In this document: piece after piece, positions 1 to 11,190 of the stretch
Position numbering within the stretch: position 1 is the stretch's first letter
Layout of the letters: each line of letters begins with the position of its first letter
From: Cystobasidiopsis lactophilus
Lineage: Eukaryota > Basidiomycota > Agaricostilbomycetes > Agaricostilbales > Chionosphaeraceae
Direction of reading: 5' to 3'
Assembly: GCA_001599975.1 (NCBI GenBank)
Contig: BCIO01000008.1
Coordinates: 1 to 64,000 of the forward strand
Length of the DNA: 64,000 bases
The notes under the pieces: generated by a model
Told to the model about the DNA's origin: nothing
What the model saw: the letters and a program-made list of their open reading frames with translations, nothing else
Database searches by the model: none
Translations under genes and position numbers: made by a program

Positions 1-31
<31 letters not shown>

Positions 32-52
32 TAACTAATAACTAACTGGCGC
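1..52. repeat. (TAAC)n microsatellite
   Basis: Uninterrupted TAAC units at the window edge, becoming imperfect (TAA insertions) near position 30. It is not the usual fungal TTAGGG/CCCTAA telomere repeat, so I call it a simple repeat that continues off the window. Confidence 0.9.
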
Positions 53-408
53 TACAAACCCTACTGGACACAACGACAACAACACCAACGGCTAACGCGA
101 ACTGGACTCCCACAGCGGCCGTTCTCACACTTCTTCCTGCCTACAACTTATATTAAACCAAACCGCTGCCACCGAACCGAACCAACATACCACCGCCTCC
201 TTCAACCGGAACCGGCCTTAACTCCATAATCTCAGCATGACGTGCTCATTATCGTCGCGGCCTGACGCGTTGACGGTAGTCTCGGTGTCGCAAATGACGC
301 AATGATGACTCAATGGCCATGACTACATTTTCAAAAAACGTATCGGCTAAGTGTCGCCATAAAAAGCTCTCAAAATTTTCTTGTTCCTGTTCAGCGAAAT
401 ACTACCCA

Positions 409-916
409 ATGGGCGCAGTCGATCGTCAAAAGCTCAACACCTCTGACCGCCGCCTCCGCTCCCACTCGCAACGGGGACAGGTCTTTGTCACTACAGCCAA
501 GCGCCAGAAAGCCGCCATCGAGGCGTCGAAGGGTGTTCTCCAGGACTTGTTCGGATCAGATAGCGTCTCTTCACCGCCTGATATACTCGACGACGAACAA
601 AAGAGCAACGCAGCGGACCCTACTACTCCTCCCCCTCTTGCCCAATTTCCCAACATTCCTCTCGGCACATACTTCATCGAAGGACTGAAACAGTCCATTT
701 TGGCTGATGGCACGGTTGTGGTGAGGAATGCGTTTTGCGGATCAGAAAAAAGTACTAATGATTTTGATTGCCCAGGCCGATCTGGGATGGGCAATCGAAT
801 TTTTGCAGGACAGCGGTTGTTCGGGTCAGGTTCGCAAGTGGGAGTGGCAAGAGTCGTGGATTGATGACGTGATGAAGGTTTATGAGAGCAAAAGCGGTGG
901 GCAGGCGGTCCGTTAA
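409..916 (+). CDS. Hypothetical protein, two exons
   Basis: About 150 residues, function not recognised. Exon 1 (409-720) and exon 2 (776-916) are joined by a 55-nt intron with a GTGAGG donor, a perfect TACTAATG branch site and a CCCAG acceptor; the join is in phase 0. The N-terminal third is basic and Ser/Arg-rich, the middle has a Pro-rich stretch, and the C-terminal part has Trp-rich helical character (AIEFLQDSG, VRKWEWQESW). Upstream in-frame ATGs at 313 and 319 are possible starts, but the ATG at 409 directly precedes the part with protein-like composition. No domain is evident. The good intron is the main evidence that this is a real gene. Confidence 0.55.
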
Positions 917-1395
917 AGCAGGCATGATGGCGGGGAGAGGAAAGCACGGCAACCAACAATTTTCGGCTGTTGCTTCGTTGTATATAGTTTTGCGATTCGA
1001 AATTCAACGACATCGGGGGGTTTCGAATGAGCGGAGGGCTCGACTGGTGGAAACAGAGCCAATTGGCGTCAATCACCGCCTGCGTTTTTTTTTTTTCATC
1101 TGGGGCATAGCGCGATATGGCGGGCTGCATTTGGTGGCGCGAATCGCTCACTTGTTTTGTTCTCGCCGACCACGATCCGAAAGCAGCTTGTCACTTCAGC
1201 AGTTTCATCCATCTTGAACGAGGGAGTTTTACATCCCACAAGACCCGCTTTGAGCTTGTTCACTGGCGCCAGGCCGTTCATTTTCTTTCCCGGAATCAAA
1301 TTTCGGGCCATGGCTTGTAAAGCGCCTGCTGTTGCTCTCTCAGTCTCGACCGTTGCTTCTCGGCCCGAAGAACAAATGATGTCCTACGAAAGAAG
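917..1395. other. Gene-poor stretch
   Basis: No convincing coding signal. A poly-T run lies near 1087-1099. Open frames here lack splice support. Confidence 0.5.
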
Positions 1396-2214
1396 CGCTG
1401 GGTCCAGAGCGAGAAGGAGTCTTTGATCCACAAGGCGCAGCGAATGTGGGAGCAGGAGCAGGATGAGTCAAAGGACGAGGACGGTCAAAGTGAGCGTCTT
1501 ACGCCGACCCGATGTCACTTGAACTGACAGAGAACACAGCTCATTGGCAAGGGCATGTCTATGATCAAGAACTCGGGTGTCGAATTCTTGATGAGGACAC
1601 CCGAATAGAAGAGCCTCAAGGAGCTTCGCATTCTCTACCCCACTAGCTACGATCATCAGCAGCTGCAGAACAACTTTGCGAAGCTCGTCCAGAAGACGAA
1701 GAAGGGTGCTCGCAAGAACAGGTGTCATTTCTGTTGGTGAGCAGCTGGACCTCAAACTGATCAGTCGGCCGCTGACAAGCCCTAAACAGTCCTGGCTCCC
1801 ATGGCCCTTGCTTTTGATACGGCCACGTTCATCTCTGGCCCTTTCGAAATCACCGCTGTCTGGGCCGCATCGTCAGTCATCAGCACTCAAAGGGCAACGG
1901 CCATCGCCAAGGGCATCACCAGCGACTCAGTGCCACTGGGCTTCATCTCTTCACCTGAAATGCAAGCGCTGGCTTTTCGCATGCACGAGCTCTGCTGGCA
2001 CAACGCAAAGAAGGGCAGCATCGAGGCTCCCAAATGGATCGGCGAAGGGGCTCCCAAACGAAGGAGTCAACTGGCAGAGCTGATCGCGGAAGTCCTCAGA
2101 ACGCAACTGGCAGACCACGCAAATCATGTCGATTTGGACAGAACTCGACTCGACGAGGACTTGGAAGCCATGCTCAAGAAGTCGGCCAAGAAGCACGTCA
2201 AGACGGTCTCGTAG
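1396..2214 (+). CDS. Uncertain gene, possibly decayed
   Basis: Three stretches look coding: about 1396-1490 (Lys/Glu-rich, KKRWVQSEKESLIHKAQRMW), about 1534-1722 (MSMIKNSGVEF and KLVQKTKKGARKN) and an open frame 1801-2214 ending with a Lys-rich tail. The middle stretch has an in-frame TAG at about 1606. It could be removed as a 30-nt intron (GTCG...AATAG), or it could mark a broken gene. The phases of the three pieces do not all join cleanly in my models. No family is recognised. It may be a real gene with an intron layout I cannot resolve, or a pseudogene. Confidence 0.3.
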
Positions 2215-2318
2215 AAGGCTTTTAGATTACACGCGGACGCTTGAGATTGTACAATAGAGCATCATGTTCCTCGAGAAGCTTTGAACCTGCAGAAACCCAT
2301 TAGGTGTGAACAAGTTGC

Positions 2319-4017
2319 TCAGTATGGAAGCCCACCATCGCGTTTTGGCTTGACCTCTTGCTCTGGCTGGTTTGCAAACAAAACCGCAAGGTGGGTCGAG
2401 GCACTACTCGATGGACCCTCAGGGAAGGAAGGCGCAGCGCGTTCTTGAACGTCGGAAACGACTGGAGTGGCTTGAATGATGTCGGGTGTTTGAATGGTGG
2501 AAGGCGATTGCGCCACCGGGCTCGAGGGCGAAAGCTGGCCAAGTGCGTCGACATTCTGCTGAATAACGTCGAGCTCGGCTTGCGTGAAAACGCGGCCGTT
2601 AAGCGGAAAGTTGTCCATGCCATCGCCCGGTTTAAGTTGGGCTTGCTCGAGCAACGTCGGGATGATCAGCCGGCACCAGCGAACCTCGACATCTCGGGCT
2701 TGCCACCAGGAGCCAGAGACTGTGATGATGAAGCCATCTGTGGTAAGAAGTGAACTTTGGCCCAAAGGAAGACAGGAAGGAGAAACCGGCGGCCTACGTC
2801 GGAAGGCCCAACTTGCATACCAGCAAGCATGTCATACCGCTTGCGATGGTATTCCAGAGCGAGCTCCCGCTGAAGCAGCAACTCGTCAACGTCGCCCTCG
2901 TCCAGGTCCTCTTCAATATCAAAGTCCTCCTCTTCGCCTTCTGATGACGACTCCCCGTCACTTGAGGATTTGCCGGAATCCAGCGCAGGCACTTGTTGGT
3001 CGCGAAATCCTTGGTCTTGTTGTTCAGAGGCGAGCGGCCGTTCCATCACTGAGTTTTTAACTGGGTTTATGAAAGACGCAGTTGGATGTCGAGCAGACGA
3101 AGACGGCGGAGGGCGCAAAGGCGATTCGGGCTCTCCTCTTGGTAGGTCTAGAAGGTAGAATGAGACGGACTTGGTGGGCTTTAAGTCGCGGGAGAGGGCT
3201 GATACGGGCACGGTCGTTGGACTAGATTCGTTGTCGTCAGCATCGCCTTCCGTTTCGAGCTGTCGATACAGAGCCCAGAACTTCGAAGAGTTTAGGGTCA
3301 ACGGATGCTCTTGGTCTGCTCTAAATTGTCAGATAGCATCTCCTGGGGAGAATGAGCCTAGCTTGCCACACTCTCGCAGAGCGCGAGCGTTGTTCTCCAA
3401 TCTGGAACTGTCGGGTGAAGGTGCCTTCGTTTCCACCTCTTCAATATCCACGCAAACCAATCCATCTTGATCCACAATCTACGCAAGGCGGTCCAGACAG
3501 ATGGCCAAGGCAGTCTCGAACGTCCTACTCACCTGATTGTTCTGGTCGATGCTGAACCCGGCTGGCAGATTGAGGTTCTGGTCGACATGAAGGTTGGCGT
3601 GTTCGATTAATACCGAGAGCTCAGCAATGTGCGCAGCAATGTCTGCAGGAGGTCTTAGCCGGGCACGTCGAGCCGAAGGCAAGGCAAGAACTTGCTGCTT
3701 TTGCGACGCTCTGCGAGGGTTGCCGCCTGCTTGGCACTGTATTCCGCCACATACGAATCTTCTAAAGCGACTTTGGGCGTATTGGTGTCGACGAGCTGGC
3801 CTGCCATTGAAGCAAGCGGGCCGAACGAAATCTGTGCATCGAAAGCTGAATCTCGGTGTGGCACACAGCGGTGTAAGTACGAACACACAGTTGCTGGTCA
3901 CCTTGGCTCATAGACCAAATGTTCCAACTGCACAATCAAGCGAGAGCATTGCTGGTGCGCATGCTGCAGAAGCTCGAGCTCGCGCTGACGAACTTAAACA
4001 GGCTGCTGGAAGCTCAT
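2319..4017 (-). CDS. Hypothetical multi-exon protein(s), acidic and Ser-rich
   Basis: Not recognised. Reading from 4017 downward there are coding-like exons with helical, Gln/Leu-rich sequence (RELELLQHAHQQCSRLIVQL), then a segment with VALEDSYVAEYSAKQA, then HIAELSVLIEHANLHVDQNL. After these comes a long exon (about 3310 to 2820) rich in Ser, Pro and Glu with a strongly acidic run (EEEDFDIEEDLDEGDVDELL). A good intron with a GTATGC donor and a TTACCACAG acceptor (about 2825 to 2729) joins ...KRYDMLA to DGFIITVSGSWW. The last exon ends at 2319. It may be one gene or two adjacent genes, since the join near 3350 is ambiguous. Low-complexity acidic regions suggest a nuclear or cytoplasmic scaffold, but this is inference. 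Confidence 0.42.
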
Positions 4018-4225
4018 TTGTGCTTTGGCAAAGGCAGGGAACAGCTTTGAGGGACTAAATGTGCGTATTGGTTCATAAGAGAGGCGTTGGGTCGGCCAGT
4101 GTACAGTTCGGGTTGGCGGTCTCTGGGCAAGCCCTTGAAAGCTGAAAGCGGCGGGCGCGAACGCCACCAGCTTGCTCGCAATTGTTCGCTTGCTCTCTGC
4201 CACCCAAGCACGAATGACGAGGAGC

Positions 4226-4904
4226 TCAATTTCTGAGCGTTCGGGGTTTATGTGCGGTCATTGCATTGATGAGAATTGCACGGTGTTTGCTTTTCGAAAG
4301 CGCTCCCTATCAGTAGAAGATCAAAGCTTCCCATACATGCGAGCGACTTCAGCGCGACGGGCCAGCCGACACGCATGTATTGGCGAAGCCGGCAGCGATG
4401 CAAGTGCTGCAAGGGAATCGACTCGGCCCGGGTTCTGGGATGCAGCGAACTCTCCAGCGTTGGCAACTGTTGATTACGGTTGACTAGTGTGTCCGTTGAT
4501 TTAGCGGTCACTCACTTGTTGCAGGTCTCGCCAACCGCTTCATGATTGCGGCGTCGCCGGGGGAGCCTGACGACGGGTGGGATGAACCTGACTTCGATGT
4601 TGTTGAGTTGCGCCCGCTGTTCTGCAAGGCGCTCTTGTTCTCGCTCCCGCTGTTCCGCAAGGTGGGCCCGTCGCTCGTGCTGCTCTTGCTCTTGCAGCAG
4701 CTGGTCCGCGAGCCAGGCCTGCCGCTCCAATTCGTCGTGTTGCGGCTGTCCTAGCTCTGCTTGTCGCCGCCAGTACGCCTCAATGTTCTTCTGATGCTGA
4801 TCATGGGGGACTGTACGGGTCGTCAGTCCCTAGAGCCGTCTACACACATGAACCGTGGTCTTACCGTCGCCGTCGTTCGGGTTTTGGTTGTGACGCCTCT
4901 GCAT
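4226..4904 (-). CDS. Small Zn2Cys6 (fungal zinc-cluster) protein C
   Basis: Predicted 169 residues from four exons (4904-4865, 4810-4516, 4466-4373, 4306-4226) whose phases all fit. The N-terminal half is a charged Glu/Gln/Arg coiled coil (LAEQREREQERLAEQRA). The zinc cluster follows near residues 110-142: CNNCQRWRVRC, a ten-residue loop, then CSTC and a last Cys, matching C-X2-C-X6-C-X10-C-X2-C-X8-C. A short basic tail (KSKHR) ends the protein. Classic fungal regulators carry this domain at the N terminus of proteins of 500 residues or more; here it is near the C terminus and there is no middle homology region. One intron interrupts the codon between the first two cysteines in phase 2, exactly as in the genes at 38981 and 41988. 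DNA binding is inferred from the motif. If the last intron is not spliced, the protein ends at about 4338. Confidence 0.75.
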
Positions 4905-5013
4905 TGCTTCCACGGAGACAGTGGGCGTTCGACGAGAGAGCAAGGCAGGTTCACGGAAAGCGGCGAGCGTCACTATGCGTCTCGGTCGGCGGGAGGACAA
5001 GCGAGATGGCGGG

Positions 5014-5022
5014 CCTTTTTAT
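5014..5022 (-). promoter_or_regulatory. TATA-like element
   Basis: ATAAAAAGG on the minus strand about 110 bp upstream of the ATG at 4904. The spacing matches the TATA boxes ahead of the two other small Zn2Cys6 genes in the window. Confidence 0.4.
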
Positions 5023-5925
5023 GCCTTGCGCTGACCCCCTGTCGTCTGACCTGGGCCTGACACGGTCCGCGGAGTTTCACTTGCGAGCCGCGGAAAGACG
5101 CAGAGCCAGAGCGCAGGTTGAACAAGTCTCGGGACAAGCGCTTCCGAAGGCGATTGGCTCGTGGACGGGTGACGATAAGACCAGAGAGCGATTAGGAGAA
5201 CGAAAGACAAGAGAAGCAGCAGTAGGTTTCCTAGGCAGGCGACCTCCAGTTTGAATGGCGATCTGCCTACTGCCGGTACAACTGGAGCGCACGAGACGGA
5301 TTCGGGGGCCTTCCGGCGCAAGTCAACGTTGGTCCGCGGCAAAACGTGAGCTTGGCGGGACCATTTGCTCCGTGGGAAGGCGACCAGAAGGCCAACAGTG
5401 CAACTGTGGGGGGGAAAGATAGAGGGGAGCGACGCCTTCATGCCGCTGTTTGAAGCTTAGCTCCAGAAAAAGGACAATACTAAAGGGCAATACTGTGGCC
5501 TGAATAAGAAGCCTGGCTGGGAATGTATCCTGCCGTGTGGGCAGTCGGTAAGAGGGCGTAGAGTCGAGGTGAGAGCCCAGGGAGCAGAGAGGCGGACAGC
5601 GGGCGAGTCAGAACGGCGGACCTGATGATGCAGCTGAGCTGAGGAGAATGAGTATGTTCGACGCAACGAGCAACACCAGAGGGCAGGCCAAAATAGCAGT
5701 CGAATTGCCCCCCTCGCAGCGGCAATGAAGGCAGGCCTGTTTGAGCTGTCAGGCGTCGTTGGCTGGTCCCCGATGACGGCTGGGCCCAAATGTATGAAGC
5801 AACAGCAACAACCACGCAGAGTCAGGCAAGATACCACTATCTCCTGGCAAATCTAACTGCAAATCTTCGGAGCGAGTCAACAAATTCGACGATGGCCGCT
5901 TCTCTCCAAGCAACCACGCTCCATA
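5023..5925. other. Divergent intergenic region
   Basis: Lies between the minus-strand Zn2Cys6 gene and the plus-strand seryl-tRNA synthetase gene, so it should hold both promoters. Several open frames occur on the minus strand, but none shows splice or domain support. Confidence 0.5.
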
Positions 5926-7599
5926 ATGATTGATCTACAGCTGCTCCAGACTGTTCGTCACCGCCCCTTTGACCAGCATTTGTCCACACGACCCACTGAC
6001 CCGCGGCGCAGGAGAAGGGCGGCGACCCGGAGCTCGTCAAAAAGTCTGAAGCCAAGCGAGGCGCCAAACCGGACCTCGTCGACCGCGTGTTGGGCTTGTA
6101 CAAGCAATGGACAGCAGGTGCGTCACAGTCACGCTTGAGCCAGTGCACCAGGGCTGAGCGCGGACGAGGACGAAACAGCCAACTTTGCGACGACGCAGGC
6201 CAACAAGGAGGTCAACGCCTTGCAAAAGCAGATTGGCGCCCTCAAAAAGGCCAAGGAGAACGCAGACGAGCTCGTGGCCCAGAAGCAAGCGCTGGATGCC
6301 AAGGTGCTTCAGCTCAAGTCGAGCGAGGCCGAGTTGGAGGGCGAGATGCGCAAGCTGGCGGCGACGATTGGCAACTTGGTCCACGACTCGGTGCCCGTCT
6401 CCTTGACCGAGGACGACAACAAGCAGATCAAGCTCTGGCGCCCGCACGGCGCACCCGAGCCCACCAAGCGCACCGACATCCACTCCCACCACGAGCTCAT
6501 GTTCCGCCTCGACATCCTCGACCAGGAGCGCGGCGCCAAGGTCGCAGGCCACCGCGGCTTCTTCCTCGTCAACGAAGGCGTCGACCTCAACCAGGCCCTC
6601 ATCTCCTACGGCTTGGACTTCCTCCGCTCCAAGTCCTACAAAAAGGTCATGACCCCCTTCATGATGCGCCGCACGCTCATGGCCAAGACCGCCCAGCTGG
6701 AAGAGTTCGACGAAAACCTGTACAAGATCGAGGGCGGCTCCCTCGACGCGGACGGCAAGGCGGAGGACGACAAGTACTTGATCGCCACCTCGGAGCAGCC
6801 GCTGTCCGGCTTGCACTCGGACGAGTGGTTCGAGGACCCGGCGAAGCAGCTTCCCCTGCGGTACGCGGGCTATTCGACGTGTTTCAGGAAGGAGGCCGGC
6901 TCGCACGGGCGAGAGACTTGGGGTATCTTCCGCGTCCACCAGTTTGAGAAAGTCGAACAGGTTCGTTCGGATCCTCCCTCTCGTTGCCATTCGTCTGACT
7001 GAAACACGACAATCAGTTCTGCATCACCGACCCAGCCTCCTCCTGGGCCGAGTTTGACCGCATGATCGAGCACTCGGAGGAGTTCTACCAGTCTCTCCAG
7101 CTGCCCTACCAAGTGGTCGCCATCGTTTCCGGCGCATTGAACAATGCAGCAGCCAAGAAGTACGACCTGGAGGCCTGGTTCCCATTCCAAGGCGAATACA
7201 AGGAGCTCGTCTCCGTCTCAAATTGCACAGACTACCGTGCGTGCCCTGTCCGCCTCCGTCATTGTGTTCGGGTGCTGACTCTTCTTTCTTTCTTTTTCTC
7301 CCTGCGAACAGAAAGCAGGTCTCTGGAAGTGCGGTGTGGCGTCAAGAAGCAGGGCGACTCCACCAAGCGCTACGTTCATATGCTCAACGGCACCCTGTGC
7401 GCCACCGAGCGCGCTCTCTGCTGCATTGTGGAGAATTATCAGACTCCAGAGGTGCGTTTTCCTTTCGTTGGCCGTGTTGGAGCACAAAGCTAATGGAAGA
7501 GACAGGGCGTGGTTGTGCCGGAGGTGTTGCGGAAGTACATGGGAGGCAAGGATTTCTTGCCGTTCGTCCGGGAGTTGCCCAAGCAGAAGAAGAAGTAGT
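5926..7599 (+). CDS. SES1: Seryl-tRNA synthetase, cytosolic
   Basis: Charges tRNA-Ser with serine in the cytosol. Six exons: 5926-5952, 6012-6117, 6152-6960, 7017-7237, 7312-7451 and 7506-7599. The N-terminal tRNA-binding arm starts MIDLQLLQ and continues GGDPELVKKSEAKRGA, followed by the long helical hairpin (ALQKQIGALKKAKENADELV). The class II core has motif 2 (FRKEAGSHGRETWGIFRVHQ) and motif 3 (GTLCATERALCCIVENYQ), and the protein ends in the lysine-rich eukaryotic tail KQKKK. Length is about 460 residues, normal for the eukaryotic cytosolic enzyme. The first donor is GTTCGT, which is weaker than the others. No mitochondrial presequence is visible, so this is the cytosolic form. Confidence 0.96.
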
Positions 7600-7792
7600 T
7601 GCATTAATAGACTTTCTTGGCACCGCTTTTGCTTCGAGAACATGTATGGAAGCATCGAAAGGGTGGCTTTGTCTGGACGTCCCCTCGTCACCCACGATTC
7701 GGAGCGAGAATAATTGCTAATTTCAAGGTAAGTTGGCCAAAGACGACGCAGACGCACTGCGATAGAGACGCTATACAACAGAGCGTGGAGGC

Positions 7793-8380
7793 TCAGAGCA
7801 AGCTCTGATAGCCAATTTGGGAGCCCATGGCCACCCCCCAAATGAGCTCGGTCAACCCAATCCAGAGCTTCTCGGAGGTGGCGAAGTTGCTGAAGCAAGA
7901 GCCCAAGTTCAGCAGGCCCACCAAGGCCCGCAAGGTGGCTGTTCGACCCCGGTAAGAAGCGGGCAGACTAGCGATGATGGGCAGACGACATACCGAAAGA
8001 GCGCTGGACTTTGACATTGTCTGAGTTCATGGCGGCAATTCCAGCCAACGAAGCCAAGCTCAAACCCCAAGAGAACATGAGAGATCGTGAGGCCAGCGTG
8101 ACGTTGTTGACATCGTAGGATTCACGCTTCACAAGGGACTGAGCGGTGCGCTCAATGAAAACAGGAGCCAGCAGGGTACCCACTAAGCCAGTAGCCGACT
8201 GGATTGGGCCCAAAATGGGCGCAAAGGCGCGCAGCAGGCTGTAAGGGCTGACTATCATCAAAGCGGAGACGCCGCCATAGTAGATGGCCGTGGCTTTCAC
8301 TGAAGTGCCACCTGTGAGCTAAACGGAGAGGCGTTCGGTCTTCCAACACAAGACTTACGATGCGTGGCTCCAGTCGACAT
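7793..8380 (-). CDS. Four-span membrane protein A (paralogue of 13540-14197)
   Basis: Three exons (8380-8359, 8311-7994, 7938-7793) give about 160 residues. The start MSTGATH is spliced to four hydrophobic segments: YYGGVSALMIVSPYSLL, ATGLVGTLLAPVF, SRSLMFSWGLSLASLAGIAA and a last pair around LVGLLNLGSC and IWGVAMGSQIGY. The gene at 13540-14197 has the same layout: a matching first exon (MSIQPGTH), the same ASRSL-F-WGL motif and the same IWGV ending. I do not recognise a named family. Acts in a membrane, organelle unknown. The conserved gene structure of the two copies supports both models. Confidence 0.72.
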
Positions 8381-8995
8381 AATTTGGTGGCCGAGTGAGA
8401 ACAAGAGGTAGGTTGGGGGCGAGACCCGCATCCTGCGGTCCCCACCCAAAGATCTGCAGAAAGAAAGGACAGCCCTCTCCACTTTGAGCCGCTACTGGTT
8501 TGGCATTGCGAAGCAGGCTGCGGCTGGCCCGCGTTGTTAGAAAAGCAAGCGGCTCGTAGAGCCAAGCTCCAAGTGGAGTGAAACTTGAAGCGAAGCCAGC
8601 CTGGACGGTTGGTAGAAGAGCCACGAGCCGTCACCAAATACGCGTAGACATATTCGTATCATGAATGAGGATCGGTGCACGCAGAAAACACGAAGACTTC
8701 GTCAAAAGAGACGAGCAGGATGCGCCCGCGCTCCTCAACTCTCGACTTCGCAATAAAACACCAGCCATCCGAACTCGAGAGACAAGGCGCGCAATCCAAT
8801 GACCTGCTGCTCGCAGTAGATCAGCGACGACCTGATCCAAAGGGCATCACTGGTGGCACTCCACAGAAACGAAAGTTCGAGCGCGACAGTCAACTTGTTA
8901 ATTGCCACCTCTGGCAGTCGCGATACGGGGCAAAAAACTAAAGTGCAGCTGAGCTATGGCATACTGGACGTTACGATGACGCGCTTTCGGAAGCT
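8381..8995. other. Intergenic region
   Basis: Upstream of the membrane protein and downstream of the SurE gene. No supported feature. Confidence 0.5.
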
Positions 8996-10527
8996 TTAGG
9001 CGGCCGCTGTCCAAAAACCCTTGCTGTCCGCGAGCGACCTGGCTTCAGCTGGAATGCGGCCAGCGGCGAACTGAGCTTTGAGAGGCGTAACTGAGGTGAC
9101 ATGATTCTGGACAGCGTGTCTGTCTGTGCCGTCAATCTGTGATGGAGAGAAGTATCAGGCTGGTTCTTAAGCCAGAAGTAGCACGCACAAGATCCTCTTC
9201 CTTCGGGTGAATGAGGTGGCCGATTTGAGGGCCTTATAGTCTGGCCGTGAGGCCAGGCCAAATAGTTATTTAAGAAGGTGCTCACGAAATTCGAAGCGCA
9301 ATTTGCCACCCGAACGAACTCTTGCAATGGGACCGGTCCCGGACGCATGAACAGACGTTGTGGCGGCGGGTATGCTCTTCGATGAGGCTTCTACATCCTC
9401 TGTGTTGACAGCATTGAATAGGCGTCCGTATCGAGAAGGTCCAAGCTTTGCAAAGCGTATCTGGTGCTTGCTTTGGTCCAAGATAGACGGGGCGATCTGT
9501 CCAGAGCATTCAACCGCCGACCAACGCAAACAGGAATAATTACCATTCGACTTACCGGAACGTTGATCGAATAAAGGTCGACGACATCATCGCCATCTTG
9601 GCGGTCCGCAGCCGGTACGAAGCCCTTCTCCCAGAGAGCTTTGATGGCATAGCAAGCCACTCTGTGGGCCTCTTCTACCAGAGTTGGAGGAGCAGGTTTG
9701 GCGAACAATTCGTAAGACAAAGCTATAGCAGGAATCTGGCTGAGGGAGGCATTGAGGGCGGCGCCGATGGTACCCCTGCTCGTCTCGGCTCACTGTCAAT
9801 TGGTACCATGTCTTCTTCCAGAAAAAAGCACGTACGACGTCAAGCCGAAAGCTGTGCCGGCGTTGGAGCCGTAATTCGGGCCGGAAATGACTATGTCGAT
9901 CTCGCCAGGGTACAGGTTGTGCAGCCCGATGGAAGAGCATGATGCTTTGAACGTACTTATAAATATCTCGCACCAAATGGCATGAGTGAAAGCAGTCACC
10001 TCTAAAAGGCGGACAGTGGCGTTCATCGGCATAGTTGGTGACATTTCAATCAAGGAGACGCAACACTCACGGCGTGCCATCGATCAAGATCCACTGCTTG
10101 AGTTCGCCCTCTTGTAACGGCCTGGACGTCTCGCAGACCTCCATTGCATTACCATTTGGCTCCGCAGGGTATCCGTATCGAGCATCGACAGCCGAGTCCA
10201 CCACTGTCGACGAGATCGTTAGTGCCAGCCTCTGAGTCTGTACTAGCTTTGAAAAGTCGCACAGTAAGCCTTGCCGATCCTAGGAAAGATACGAAATATG
10301 AGATGGCATGCGATGATTGCGAGCCGCGCCTCACCAACTACGCTGGGAGCTGGGAATTACGACAACGCAATCCCATCCCAGAATCTGCTCTATTGCTTTA
10401 ACAAAGCCGTAGATGAAGGGCGAAGCCGCTTCAGAAGGGGGACCATCGTCGTTAGTCTGCGTTAGCAGCAGGTCAGAATGAATGACGAAGATAGGGAAAA
10501 CAGGATACTTGCAATGAGAACTCGCAT
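8996..10527 (-). CDS. SurE-family 5'-nucleotidase / acid phosphatase
   Basis: SurE proteins remove phosphate from nucleoside monophosphates and related substrates using a divalent metal. The start is MRVLIA, spliced (10527-10509 to 10456) onto TNDDGPPS, the metal-binding Asp-Asp signature. Then come SPFIYGFVKAI, VVVIPSSQRSW, WILIDGTP and IDIVISGPNYGSNAGTAF (the conserved GPN-G-N motif), followed by SGTIGAALNASLSQIPAIA and LYSINVP. The C-terminal part has SRYGRLFNAVN and GTDRHAVQNHVTSVTPLKAQ, as in the SurE half of fungal PBY1. About eight short introns are needed. There is no tubulin-tyrosine-ligase-like domain downstream, so this is a stand-alone SurE protein. I trust the family call; some exon borders near 9150-9290 are uncertain. 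Confidence 0.9.
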
Positions 10528-11190
10528 ATCGTAGCCTTGTGTCTTCGTGGTTGGAGGGGGAAGGACGCATTGCCGAATACTCATACTGTTCTGCCGAGAA
10601 GCTGTGCGTTCAGAAAGCTGTGCGTGCAGAGAAGCTGTACGTCTGCCACAGCGCGATGCGGAACACTGTCTAGGCCAACGTGGTCGCGAGAGCAGACAGA
10701 ATAACAGTCGAAGTCAGAAGGCAAGCGAATGAATGTCATTGTAGTGCAGACAGAAGGCAGAAGGCAGCTCGCAAGCGCACCGATGCACAGTCAGGTCTAG
10801 GTCATCTGCTCAGAAATGCACAATGGGGCAAAGGCACAGACAAGGAGCCTCATTTTTGTGGGAGAGCTTGGTAATTGAAGAGACGCATGACTGGCAGTGA
10901 ACGATGAGGGCGGGAGGGATTCGAGCAAGCTGACCTGGCAAAAACAATTGGGAGACACTCGACAGCTCTAAACTGATCAGAGCAGCCATGAGTTGGTTCT
11001 CCTCGCCCATCGACCAACAGGAAACTACGCAATGCGCCTGGTGGTGGCGAGTGTCCAAGTTGAAGGGGGTGGCAACTCGCCTGATTGGCCAAAATTAAGG
11101 GACATATGCCACAGCTAGAGTCTACACAGTAGCTTGCCCGAAACATGCATGATCCCTGGTGGGCAAGTCGGCAAGGCCAACGGACGCCAG
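10528..11190. other. Intergenic region
   Basis: Promoter side of the SurE gene and 3' side of the serine hydrolase. Near 10590-10640 there are short imperfect repeats of AGAAGCTGTGCGT. No gene seen. Confidence 0.5.

Noticed and set aside
1-52. Telomere end
   Set aside because: The unit is TAAC, not a known fungal telomere repeat, and the array becomes imperfect within 50 bp.
426-1151. 241-codon open frame on the minus strand
   Set aside because: Overlaps the plus-strand gene that has a good intron; composition is not protein-like.
6037-6990. 317-codon open frame on the minus strand
   Set aside because: Exactly antisense to the seryl-tRNA synthetase exon 3; a product of third-position GC bias.
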